From: Monoglobus sp964617455
GTDB lineage: Bacteria > Bacillota > Clostridia > Monoglobales > Monoglobaceae
DNA length: 64,000 nt
Direction: 5' to 3'
Assembly: GCA_964617455.1 (NCBI GenBank)
Contig: CAZTYF010000001.1
Coordinates: 1-64,000 of the forward strand
Under the pieces are notes generated by a model. The model had not been told where the DNA came from. It worked only from the letters and a program-made list of their open reading frames with translations, and did no database searches. The translations under genes were made by a program, and so were the position numbers. Every line of letters begins with the position of its first letter. The first letter of the stretch is position 1. Below, piece after piece: positions 23,703 through 32,256 of the stretch.

Positions 23703-24635
23703 ATGATGGTGAAAGTCAGGATTCCCGCCACATCGGCAAATATGGGCCCGGGATTTGACAGTATGGGCATTGCCCTGAATTTGTATAACTATGTGACCGC
23801 AGAGGAGACCCAAACGGGAAAGCTTGAGATAGAAATAGCGGAGGGCTCTTTGGGAGACGGATTGCCCACCGATGAGGAAAATTTGGTATACAAAGCCATG
23901 ATGAAGGTTTTCGAGGCGGTGGGGCACAAATTTTCGGGCCTCAAGCTCATTCTTGAAAACCGAATTATGACAACCCGGGGTCTCGGCAGCAGCAGCGCAG
24001 GCATTGTGGGGGGAATTCTTGCCGCCGACAGACTCTGCGGAGGAAAGCTCTCCTTGGACGAGATGCTCTTTTTGGGAGCGGAGATGGAAGGCCATCCCGA
24101 CAATGTGGCCCCCGCCCTGCTTGGGGGATTCACGGTCAACGTTATGTCAAAGCACTCGGTCCGATATGTAAAGACGGAACTTGACCCGGAGAAACTTCGG
24201 TTTGCCGCCTTGGTTCCCGATTTTTATTTGCCCACAAAAAAGGCGCGGGAGATTTTGCCCGAGTCGGTGCCCCTGGTTGATGCGGTATACAACGAAGGCC
24301 GCAGCGCCCTTTTGGCGGCGAGCCTGATTTCGGGAAAATACGAGAATATCCGCACGGCGGTGGGAGACAGGCTCCATCAAAACCACAGAAAACGCTTAAT
24401 CCCCAATATGAAAACCCTCTTTGACTTGTGCTATCAAAAGGGGGCCTTGGGCGTTTATTTGAGCGGAGCGGGACCCACCCTGATTGCGATTGTCCCCGGA
24501 GGCAACAAGCGATTTGCCTGTGAAGTCGGGGGCATACTTTTGAAAGATAACAGGTTGAGCGGCTGGAAGCTCTATGACCTTTGCCCCGACAACGAGGGGG
24601 CCCGAATCATAGAGGAGTCCCCGAGTGAGATATAG
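23703..24635 (+). CDS. thrB: Homoserine kinase
   Basis: A 310-residue GHMP-family kinase that phosphorylates homoserine to O-phosphohomoserine for threonine synthase. It shows the N-terminal PATSANMGPGFDSMGIAL block and the ATP-binding glycine/serine motif TRGLGSSSAGIVGG (about residue 92). EGHPDNVAPALLGG and the C-terminal YLSGAGPTL motif are also present. The length is typical. It lies 48 bases after hom, within the aspartate-family amino acid cluster, and aspartate kinase follows 57 bases later. Two consecutive ATG codons at 23703 leave the start ambiguous by one residue. Confidence 0.96.
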   Translation: MMVKVRIPATSANMGPGFDSMGIALNLYNYVTAEETQTGKLEIEIAEGSLGDGLPTDEENLVYKAMMKVFEAVGHKFSGLKLILENRIMTTRGLGSSSAGIVGGILAADRLCGGKLSLDEMLFLGAEMEGHPDNVAPALLGGFTVNVMSKHSVRYVKTELDPEKLRFAALVPDFYLPTKKAREILPESVPLVDAVYNEGRSALLAASLISGKYENIRTAVGDRLHQNHRKRLIPNMKTLFDLCYQKGALGVYLSGAGPTLIAIVPGGNKRFACEVGGILLKDNRLSGWKLYDLCPDNEGARIIEESPSEI

Positions 24636-24692
24636 CGGAATAGGGAAAAGTTTGAGATATACAGTTTTTGAATTTGACCGGGAGGGATTTTT

Positions 24693-25898
24693 TTGGCACT
24701 TATAGTACAAAAGTTCGGCGGCAGCTCCGTGGCGGATGCGGAGAGAGTTATGAATGTGGCGGAGCGGGTTACCGAAACCTACAGAGCGGGGAACCAAGTG
24801 ATTGCGGTTGTCTCCGCCCAGGGGGACACCACGGACGAGCTCATCGAAAAGGCGGAGGAGATAAACCCAAACGCCTCAAAGCGGGAAATGGATATGCTCC
24901 TTGCCAGCGGCGAGCAGATTTCCGTGGCTCTTTTGGCCATGGCCATTGAGAAGATAGGCTGCCCGGTGATTTCCCTCACCGGCTGGCAGGCGGGCTTTGC
25001 CACCGACAGCGTGTCGGGAAGCGCCCGCATAAAAAAGATAGACACCGAAAGAATGCGGCGGGCCCTTGACACCAAGCGGATTGTGGTTGTGGCGGGATTT
25101 CAGGGTTTGAATAAATACGACGACATAACCACCTTGGGCAGGGGAGGCAGCGACACCTCCGCCGTGGCCGTTGCGGCGGCCATGCACGCTGACAAATGCG
25201 AGATATATACCGATGTTGACGGAATTTACACCGCCGACCCGCGGATTTGCGAAAATGCCCGAAAACTTGACGAAATCACCTATGACGAAATGTTGGAGCT
25301 GGCCAGTTTGGGAGCCAATGTTTTGCACAACCGAAGCGTGGAGATGGCAAAGAAATACAATGTTCGACTTGAGGTGAAGTCCAGTTTCGAAAGAGTCCCG
25401 GGCACAATTGTAAAGGAGGCAATTGATATGGAAAAGATGTTAATAAGGGGCGTGACCCGCGACAACGATGTGGCGAGAATCGGTTTGATAGGCCTGTCAC
25501 ACACCCCCGGAGTGGCATTCAGGATTTTTTCGGAGCTTGCCCGGGAGAATATAAACGTGGATATGATTCTCCAGTCGGTGGGACGGGGCGGAACCAAGGA
25601 TATAGCCTTCACCGTCACCAGAGCCAACGAGGAGAAAACCCTTGAGGTCCTCAGAGGCCTAAAGAGCGTGCTCAAATACGAAAAATTGGACTGCAGAGAC
25701 GACTTGTCCAAGGTGTCCGTTGTGGGAGCGGGCATGGTGAACAATCCTGGCGTGGCGGCCAAAATGTTCGAAGCCCTCTACGACAACAACATCAACATCC
25801 ATATGATAGCCACATCGGAAATCAAGATATCGGTTTTGATAAAGCTTGAAAATGCGGAAAAGGCCGTGAGAGTTATCCACGACAAGTTTATAAACTGA
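24693..25898 (+). CDS. lysC: Aspartate kinase
   Basis: A 401-residue kinase making beta-aspartyl phosphate, the entry step to lysine, threonine, methionine and diaminopimelate for peptidoglycan. It has the N-terminal VQKFGGSSV, the catalytic TLGRGGSDTSAVAVA and DVDGIYTADPR motifs, and two C-terminal ACT domains (about 260-400). The start is TTG at 24693, seven bases after GGGAGGG; no ATG lies in a better place. It is two bases upstream of the SDR gene, hence co-transcribed. The symbol denotes the monofunctional LysC type; its isozyme class and feedback inhibitor cannot be read from sequence. Confidence 0.95.
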   Translation: MALIVQKFGGSSVADAERVMNVAERVTETYRAGNQVIAVVSAQGDTTDELIEKAEEINPNASKREMDMLLASGEQISVALLAMAIEKIGCPVISLTGWQAGFATDSVSGSARIKKIDTERMRRALDTKRIVVVAGFQGLNKYDDITTLGRGGSDTSAVAVAAAMHADKCEIYTDVDGIYTADPRICENARKLDEITYDEMLELASLGANVLHNRSVEMAKKYNVRLEVKSSFERVPGTIVKEAIDMEKMLIRGVTRDNDVARIGLIGLSHTPGVAFRIFSELARENINVDMILQSVGRGGTKDIAFTVTRANEEKTLEVLRGLKSVLKYEKLDCRDDLSKVSVVGAGMVNNPGVAAKMFEALYDNNINIHMIATSEIKISVLIKLENAEKAVRVIHDKFIN

Positions 25899-25900
25899 AA

Positions 25901-26611
25901 ATGAAAACCGTGCTCATAACCGGCGGAAGCCGAGGAATCGGCGCCGCCATAGCCCGACGCTTTGCAAAAGAGGGCTATCGGGTGATAGTTAATTACAATA
26001 AATCCGAAAGGGAAGCCGCCGCCCTCGCCTCCGAGCTTGGGGGGCTTGCCATCGGCGCGGATGTGGGGGACCCCCGGCGGGTTGAGGATATGGCGGCGGA
26101 GATAATCGAAAAATTCGGCGGTGTGGATGTTATTGTCAACAACGCCGGAATTTCATATATCGGACTTTTTACCGATATGAGCGAAGAACAGTGGCAGAGA
26201 ATTGTCGATGTGAATTTGGGAGGCCCCTTTCGCATCACAAAGAGTTTGATAAAACCCATGATTGCCCGAAAATCCGGCTGTGTGATAAACATCTCCTCCA
26301 TGTGGGGGCAGGTGGGAGCATCCTGCGAGGCAGCCTATTCCGCCTCAAAGGCGGGACTTATAGGCCTTACCAAAGCCCTGGCCAAAGAGTTGGGACCATC
26401 GGGAATCTCGGTCAACTGTATCGCTCCGGGAGTTATAAAAACCGATATGAACAAAGGCCTTGACGGGGAGACCCTGAAAAATTTGGTTGAGGAGACACCT
26501 TTGATGAAGTTGGGGACTCCGGAAGATGTGGCGGAGGCGGCCTGTTTCCTGGCGGAAAACAAATTCATAACCGGCCAGGTCATAGGCATAAACGGCGGCT
26601 TTGTGATGTGA
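25901..26611 (+). CDS. SDR family oxidoreductase (FabG-like)
   Basis: A 236-residue short-chain dehydrogenase/reductase. It has the Rossmann motif TGGSRGIG (residues 7-14), NNAG, the catalytic Ser in NISSMWGQ, and the Tyr/Lys pair YSASK. It resembles FabG (3-oxoacyl-ACP reductase) and also the EF-P 5-aminopentanone reductase YmfI of Firmicutes; sequence alone does not separate them. No fatty-acid genes are adjacent. It begins two bases after the aspartate kinase stop, so it is part of that operon, though the metabolic link is unclear. Confidence 0.9.
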   Translation: MKTVLITGGSRGIGAAIARRFAKEGYRVIVNYNKSEREAAALASELGGLAIGADVGDPRRVEDMAAEIIEKFGGVDVIVNNAGISYIGLFTDMSEEQWQRIVDVNLGGPFRITKSLIKPMIARKSGCVINISSMWGQVGASCEAAYSASKAGLIGLTKALAKELGPSGISVNCIAPGVIKTDMNKGLDGETLKNLVEETPLMKLGTPEDVAEAACFLAENKFITGQVIGINGGFVM

Positions 26612-26658
26612 AACCCGGGGAGGGGACGCAAAACACGGGGAATTCCTTTAAATTTAGC

Positions 26659-26687
26659 TTGCTAAAAAAATTCAAGTGTGTTATAAT
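26659..26687 (+). promoter_or_regulatory. Promoter of leuA
   Basis: TTGCTA (26659-26664), a 17-bp spacer, TATAAT (26682-26687). The leader of about 75 nt shows no T-box or leucine-codon attenuator that I can recognise. Confidence 0.75.
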
Positions 26688-26766
26688 TTAATTCCCGTCG
26701 AGAGAATCGATTGGGTTTAAAGTTTTCATTAATTTTAAAAAAATCTTTGAAAGGAGGAGGTTTGAC

Positions 26767-28443
26767 ATGAAAAACTTTAACAAATACAAAAAGGGATACT
26801 ATATGCCCCCCGTAAAGTCAATTGAATGGGTCGAAAAAGACGCAATCGAAAAAGCGCCGATTTGGTGCAGTGTCGATTTGCGAGACGGAAACCAGGCTTT
26901 GGTGGTGCCCATGAGCCTTGAAGAGAAACTGGAGTTTTTCATCTATCTGTGCAAGATTGGCTTCAAGGAAATCGAAGTGGGATTTCCCGCCGCATCGGAG
27001 ACGGAGTACCTCTTTCTTCGCAGACTGATTGAGGACAACCTTATCCCGGACGATGTTACCATTCAGGTTCTGACCCAGGCGAGGGAACATATAATCAAAA
27101 GAACATTCGAGGCCTTGGAAGGCGCAAAAAAAGCCATCGTCCATGTCTATAATTCCACCTCGGTGGCCCAGCGCCGCCAGGTGTTCAGAATGTCCAAAGA
27201 CGAGATAAAGAAAATAGCCGTTGACGGCGCAGAGCTGCTCCAAAAGCTCACGGAGGAGTCGGGAGGCAACTACCGCTTTGAATACAGTCCGGAGAGTTTC
27301 ACGGGCACGGAGCCGGAATATGCTTTGGAGGTGTGCAATGCGGTTTTGGATGTTTGGAACCCCACCCCGGAGCGGAAAGTGATAATCAACCTGCCCGTAA
27401 CGGTGCAGATGTCCCTGCCCCATGTCTATGCATCCCAGATAGAGTATATGAGCAAAAATATGAAATATCGGGACAATGTGGTGCTGTCCCTCCATCCCCA
27501 CAACGACAGAGGCACCGGTGTCGCCGACACGGAGCTGGGCCTCTTGGCGGGAGCGGACCGGGTTGAGGGAACCTTGTTCGGAAACGGAGAAAGAACCGGA
27601 AACGTGGACATAGTCACATTGGCTCTCAATATGTACACCCACGGTGTGGATCCGGGCTTGGATTTTTCGGATATCCAGGACGTGGTGGAGCACTATGAGC
27701 GGCTCACCGGAATGAGCGTGGACCCCAGACAGCCCTACGGAGGCAAATTGGTGTTTGCGGCCTTTTCCGGTTCCCACCAGGATGCAATCGCAAAGGGTAT
27801 GAAATACAGAGAGGAAAATCGGGAAAAGTATTGGACGGTGCCCTATCTTCCCATAGATCCCAAAGATTTGGGCAGAGAATATGAGGGAGACGTTATCAGA
27901 ATCAACAGCCAGTCCGGAAAGGGCGGCATAGGCTATCTGATGGAGCAGAGGTTCGGCTTCAATATTCCCAAAAAGATGCGGGAGGACTTCGGCTATATGG
28001 TCAAAGATGTGTCCGACCGCTCCCACAAAGAGCTCCAGCCCGACGAAATTGTCAATATCTTTAAGGACGCCTATATAAACATAGAATCCAAAATCAAAAT
28101 GAAAGAGGCCCACTTCGAGCAGAAGGACGGAATTATCGCCCACATCACCCTTCAGGAGGGGGACAAGACGGAAGTGCTCACGGGCCACGGAAACGGACGT
28201 TTGGATGCGGTAGTGAATGCCTTCGGGGATGTGCTCCACGGAAAGTATACCATTGATACCTACGAGGAGCATGCCATCAGCACCGGCTCGAATTCTCAGG
28301 CCTGCGCCTATATCGGTCTGTCCGACCCCTACGGCAACATAACCTGGGGCGTGGGTATTCACAACGACATCATCAATGCGTCGATTATCGCATTAATCAG
28401 CGCAATTAACCGTATATACGAAGAAAAGGGAGATATTCTGTAA
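26767..28443 (+). CDS. leuA: 2-isopropylmalate synthase (long type)
   Basis: A 558-residue enzyme condensing acetyl-CoA with 2-oxoisovalerate, the first committed step of leucine synthesis. The TIM barrel shows WCSVDLRDGNQALVVPM (about residues 33-49), EVGFPAASETE, and the metal-binding LHPHNDRGTGVA with GTLFGNGERTGN. The C-terminal LeuA regulatory domain (about 430-550) would confer leucine inhibition. The length and start match the LeuA type 2 (yeast-like/actinobacterial) group rather than the 510-residue form. GGAGGAGG lies upstream. No other leu or ilv genes are adjacent here. Confidence 0.95.
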   Translation: MKNFNKYKKGYYMPPVKSIEWVEKDAIEKAPIWCSVDLRDGNQALVVPMSLEEKLEFFIYLCKIGFKEIEVGFPAASETEYLFLRRLIEDNLIPDDVTIQVLTQAREHIIKRTFEALEGAKKAIVHVYNSTSVAQRRQVFRMSKDEIKKIAVDGAELLQKLTEESGGNYRFEYSPESFTGTEPEYALEVCNAVLDVWNPTPERKVIINLPVTVQMSLPHVYASQIEYMSKNMKYRDNVVLSLHPHNDRGTGVADTELGLLAGADRVEGTLFGNGERTGNVDIVTLALNMYTHGVDPGLDFSDIQDVVEHYERLTGMSVDPRQPYGGKLVFAAFSGSHQDAIAKGMKYREENREKYWTVPYLPIDPKDLGREYEGDVIRINSQSGKGGIGYLMEQRFGFNIPKKMREDFGYMVKDVSDRSHKELQPDEIVNIFKDAYINIESKIKMKEAHFEQKDGIIAHITLQEGDKTEVLTGHGNGRLDAVVNAFGDVLHGKYTIDTYEEHAISTGSNSQACAYIGLSDPYGNITWGVGIHNDIINASIIALISAINRIYEEKGDIL

Positions 28444-28467
28444 TCAAGGGGGCAATGCCCCCCTTGA
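28444..28467 (+). terminator. Possible terminator after leuA
   Basis: Stem TCAAGGGG/CCCCTTGA with a GC-rich apical part directly after the leuA stop. The following T-run is delayed by about 25 bases, so function is uncertain. Confidence 0.4.
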
Positions 28468-28521
28468 ATCCTTTGAATCGGGGGCTCTCCTTTTTTTGAC
28501 ATCCGAAAGGACCTGACGGAC

Positions 28522-31086
28522 ATGAAAAAGTTCTCGATATTGATGGCGGCATTAATGCTTTTATACGGCATTTTTGCGCCTTTTTGTGTGCTTGCGGACG
28601 ATGATATTATGCCCGTGGTTCTGCCGGAAGATGCCCCCGACCCCATAGAGAGCGCCTCAGGGGCCTCCTTCGGAGGGGATTTGGGAGCGGAGCCGGGAGC
28701 GACGCCTCTGCCGGGAGATTATGTGACCCGTGCCCGGGCCGTGGATGTTTTGATAGACGGCATAGGCGATGAGCTCAAGGCCGTTATGCCTGCGGATTTG
28801 ACGGTGTTCTCGGATTATGAATCCTTGAGCCCGGAAGACGTGTATTCCATGGGCCTTGCCGTTGCCTTGGGGGCCGTGAACGGTTCCGACGACGGCCTGC
28901 TGCATCCCGAGGACTATGTGACCCGAGTGGAATGTTTTGCCATTGTCAGCAGAATTCTCGCCCGAGAGGACTTGCCCACGGATTTGGGGGAGGATTCTTC
29001 CTCCTTTTCGGATGTGCCCGATTGGGCGGTTCAGGACATAGAGCGCCTCAAAAACGCGGGTTTGGTCGTGGGCTACAACGACGGAACTTTGGGAGCATAT
29101 GACTTTATGCTCTATGAGGACCTGCTCTTGGTCCACGAGCGAATGATAGGGTTCCACAACGGAACGGCCGGGGATGAACTCTATAAAAACGACTTTTATC
29201 AATATGTCAACGAGCAATGGCTGGGAGAGACCACCCTGCCCGAGGGCTATGCAAAATGGTCCAATGCGGAGCAGCTGGCCCAGAACAACGCCTATCGGAT
29301 TCAAAGCATTATCGGAGAAATCATCACGGACTACTATGTGGGAAACGTGCCCGCCAAAGGCACCAATGAGCAGAAAATCATCGATATATATTTGGCGGCG
29401 GCCAACGAAAAATATCGGGAGACGGTGGGAATCGAGCCCATAAAGCCCTATCTCAAGCTGATTGACGATATGGAAAAAATAGACGATTTGCCCTATGTCT
29501 TGGCGGAATTGGAAAAAGCGGGATTCCATTCGCTGATTCCCATAAAAATCAACTCGGACTTTTCCGACTCATCGAAAAACCGAATCAGCTTCGAGGCCTG
29601 CTATACGGGTATAGAGCCGGGGGTCATCAAAAGCGGCGACTACGAAAAGGTGGAGTCCGCCTATCGGACCTATATCGGGGACCTGTTTGCGGCAATCGGC
29701 CAACAGCCCCGGGAGGCGGCAAACAACGCCGCAAAAGCCGCCGAAATCTGCATTCGCCTGGGGAAGGCAACCATGGACGACTCCCTTTGGGACAGGCCCG
29801 AACTCATATATAACCTCTGTTCCGAAAAGGAAATCAAGGAACTGTTTTCCAATATAAAAATCTCGGAGTATATAGAAGATTTGGGCTATAACTCCGCCGA
29901 CAATATCATCGTCTTTGATAAGGAATTGGCCAAAGCCATCAACGGGGAGCTCAAATCCTGGAATTTGGACAATCTGAAGCAATATCTCAAGGCGGCCCTT
30001 TTGGACTGCTCCGCCCTGTATTTGAATTCCGCCATGTTTGACGCTCACAGAAATTACATAGACGAAATCAGCGGCACCGAGTCCGCCATATCCTCCTCGG
30101 CCTATGCGGTGACAATCACCCAATCCCTTTTGGGAATGGAGCTGGGGGAGAAATACATCGAAAGGTATTTTTCGGCGGATTCCAAAAAAGAGATAGAGGA
30201 TTTGGCAAATCTGATAATCAAAACCTTCGAAAAGCGAATAGACAATTTGGAGTGGATGAACCTTTCCACCAAAGAGGTTGCCAAGGACAAACTGGAGTCC
30301 ATATCGGTGCAGATAGGATATCCGGACTATATACGGGGCTATGTCAATGAGGATTTCAATGTCCGCAGCACAGACGAGGGCGGCAACCTGATGGAATATG
30401 TGATTGACTATAACAAAATGACGGACGAGAAAAATCGGGAAGTGATAAACGGGGATCTAAAGACCGACAAAACCGCCTGGAGCCTCACTCCCCAATCGGT
30501 CAACGCCTATTATGACAGAGTGGGAAACTGCATCGTGATTCCTGCGGGAATGCTCCAAGCTCCCTACTACAGCCCAAATGCATCCTTTGAGACCAACTTG
30601 GGGGGCATAGGCAGCGTTATAGCCCACGAAATAACCCACGCCTTTGACAATGTGGGCTCCCAATTCGACAAAAACGGAAACTACCGAGACTGGTGGCTCA
30701 AAGAGGACTATTCGTCTTTCAGCGAAATTTGCCGCAAATTTGTGGGGGAATACGAAAAAATCGAAGTCTTACCCGGGGCATTTGTGGACGGAGATTTGAC
30801 CCTCAGCGAAAATATAGCGGACATTGGGGCCATGGCTTGCATTCTCGATATTGCCGGTAAAAATGCGCCGAATCTGGACGAACTGTTCAAAACCTATGCC
30901 CGAACCTACAGAGAGGTCTGCACCGATGAATACGGAAAGATACTGCTGTCGACCGATGTGCACTCCCCCAATCGGGTGAGGGTCAATATGGTGCTGTCGA
31001 ATTTTGAGGAATTTCTGAATCTCTATAACATAACCCCCGGCTGCGGTATGTACAGGTCCAAAAACAGCCGTTTGAAAATATGGTAA
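28522..31086 (+). CDS. Secreted M13 metallopeptidase with SLH domains
   Basis: An 854-residue exported zinc peptidase of the neprilysin/PepO family. A signal peptide (residues 1-25) is followed by SLH-like repeats (about 65-215: VTRARAVDVLIDG, LLHPEDYVTRVECFAIVSR, FSDVPDWAVQDIERLKNAG). The M13 domain then runs from about 225 to the end. The zinc-binding HEITH is at about residues 701-705, the third ligand Glu is in ENIADIGAM (about 762), and RVN near the C-terminus is the substrate-binding motif. Most M13 enzymes are lipoproteins or cytosolic, so SLH anchoring to the wall is notable. It has its own ribosome site after leuA and is convergent with the glycosyltransferase. Confidence 0.92.
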   Translation: MKKFSILMAALMLLYGIFAPFCVLADDDIMPVVLPEDAPDPIESASGASFGGDLGAEPGATPLPGDYVTRARAVDVLIDGIGDELKAVMPADLTVFSDYESLSPEDVYSMGLAVALGAVNGSDDGLLHPEDYVTRVECFAIVSRILAREDLPTDLGEDSSSFSDVPDWAVQDIERLKNAGLVVGYNDGTLGAYDFMLYEDLLLVHERMIGFHNGTAGDELYKNDFYQYVNEQWLGETTLPEGYAKWSNAEQLAQNNAYRIQSIIGEIITDYYVGNVPAKGTNEQKIIDIYLAAANEKYRETVGIEPIKPYLKLIDDMEKIDDLPYVLAELEKAGFHSLIPIKINSDFSDSSKNRISFEACYTGIEPGVIKSGDYEKVESAYRTYIGDLFAAIGQQPREAANNAAKAAEICIRLGKATMDDSLWDRPELIYNLCSEKEIKELFSNIKISEYIEDLGYNSADNIIVFDKELAKAINGELKSWNLDNLKQYLKAALLDCSALYLNSAMFDAHRNYIDEISGTESAISSSAYAVTITQSLLGMELGEKYIERYFSADSKKEIEDLANLIIKTFEKRIDNLEWMNLSTKEVAKDKLESISVQIGYPDYIRGYVNEDFNVRSTDEGGNLMEYVIDYNKMTDEKNREVINGDLKTDKTAWSLTPQSVNAYYDRVGNCIVIPAGMLQAPYYSPNASFETNLGGIGSVIAHEITHAFDNVGSQFDKNGNYRDWWLKEDYSSFSEICRKFVGEYEKIEVLPGAFVDGDLTLSENIADIGAMACILDIAGKNAPNLDELFKTYARTYREVCTDEYGKILLSTDVHSPNRVRVNMVLSNFEEFLNLYNITPGCGMYRSKNSRLKIW

Positions 31087-31118
31087 CGGCCGAATGCCGG
31101 GGTATCTTTAAAAATTTT

Positions 31119-32228
31119 CTATAACAGACCAATCACAAAATCCGCCAAATCCCGAGCCGCATAGGGCTTTGCCAAAAGCCTCATATTTTCCTGCATCAGG
31201 CGGCGATGCTCATCGTTTATGAACATTTGATACACCGCCTCATCCAAGGGATTGGTGGCGCTGACTTTCATGGCGGCTCCGGCGTTTAACAAAAACTCCA
31301 CATTTCTGTCCTCCTGGCCCGGAATCGGGTTGTTCATAAGCATGGGAATCTCCTTTGCCAGAGCCTCGCAGGTGGTCAAACCTCCGGGTTTGGTTATGAT
31401 ACAGTCGCAGGCATCCATAAACAGGTCAACTTTGTTCGTGAAGCCTCGGCTGTACAGTTTTTTCTTGGTTTCCAGACCGTCGATTTTATGTTTCAATTTT
31501 TTGTTCCTGCCGGATACGGTCACAATCCCGAAATCTATGTCAAGCTTGTCAAGCTCCGTTATTTCGCTGACCACATTGCCAAAACCCATACTGCCGCTCA
31601 TCACAAGGATGTTGTGCTCCGTGTCTATGCCCAGCATCTTTTTGGCCTCGTCTTTGTCGTGCCTTACCGCAAACTTGGGGTCGATGGGTATTCCCAAGGG
31701 TACCAAGCGGTTTTCGGGAAAGCCCTTTTTCATGCCCTGAATCGTGAGCCTTTTGTCGGGCAGGATGTAGTAATCCATAAAAGAGTCCTCCCAATAGGGG
31801 TGAACGGTAAAATCTGTGACAACGCCTATGGTTTTGGCCCGTATCTCTTCGATGGAGGAGATATAGGTTATGAGCAGGGCGGCAAAAATGTGGGTGCAGA
31901 TGATAAAATCCGGGTCTTCATCCGATATCATATCCACAAGGCTCCGAGACAGAACGGAGGTGGTCAGTTTGGTCATCCCCCGAACGCCCACCTTGGGCTG
32001 TATGTTTCGCTTTTCCGCCAAACGGTACATTCCCCCGTAGATTTTCGGGATATTCTTCGTTGACATGAGGTAGATTTTGTTTATGGAGTCCGAGAGGAGG
32101 GGGTTTATATATTTATACGCGTCAAGATAGCGGGTGTGGATTCCCCGCCTGTTGAATTCTTCACTGATGACCTTGGCGGTTTGGTTGTGGCCCTGCCCCG
32201 CCGTTATGGATAAAATCAGACCTTTCAT
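31119..32228 (-). CDS. Glycosyltransferase, MGDG synthase/UgtP-like
   Basis: A 369-residue GT28-type glycosyltransferase. The N-terminal ILSITAGQGHNQTAKVI (residues 5-21) is the glycine-rich acceptor loop of the monogalactosyl/diglucosyl-diacylglycerol synthase family. The C-terminal KPGGLTTCEALAKEIPML with NPIPGQEDRN binds the nucleotide sugar. It probably makes membrane glycolipid (or the lipoteichoic acid anchor) from diacylglycerol and a UDP-sugar at the inner face of the membrane. The start at 32228 follows AAGGAG at 11 bases; 13 upstream codons are open. It lies 28 bases after addA on the same strand. Confidence 0.88.
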   Translation of the reverse strand: MKGLILSITAGQGHNQTAKVISEEFNRRGIHTRYLDAYKYINPLLSDSINKIYLMSTKNIPKIYGGMYRLAEKRNIQPKVGVRGMTKLTTSVLSRSLVDMISDEDPDFIICTHIFAALLITYISSIEEIRAKTIGVVTDFTVHPYWEDSFMDYYILPDKRLTIQGMKKGFPENRLVPLGIPIDPKFAVRHDKDEAKKMLGIDTEHNILVMSGSMGFGNVVSEITELDKLDIDFGIVTVSGRNKKLKHKIDGLETKKKLYSRGFTNKVDLFMDACDCIITKPGGLTTCEALAKEIPMLMNNPIPGQEDRNVEFLLNAGAAMKVSATNPLDEAVYQMFINDEHRRLMQENMRLLAKPYAARDLADFVIGLL

Positions 32229-32256
32229 CCCATGTGCCGCTCCTTGCCTGTTTTTT

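Noticed and set aside
26688..26766. T-box or leucine attenuator before leuA
   Set aside because: The 75-nt leader lacks a T-box sequence, a specifier loop or a Leu-codon run followed by a terminator.
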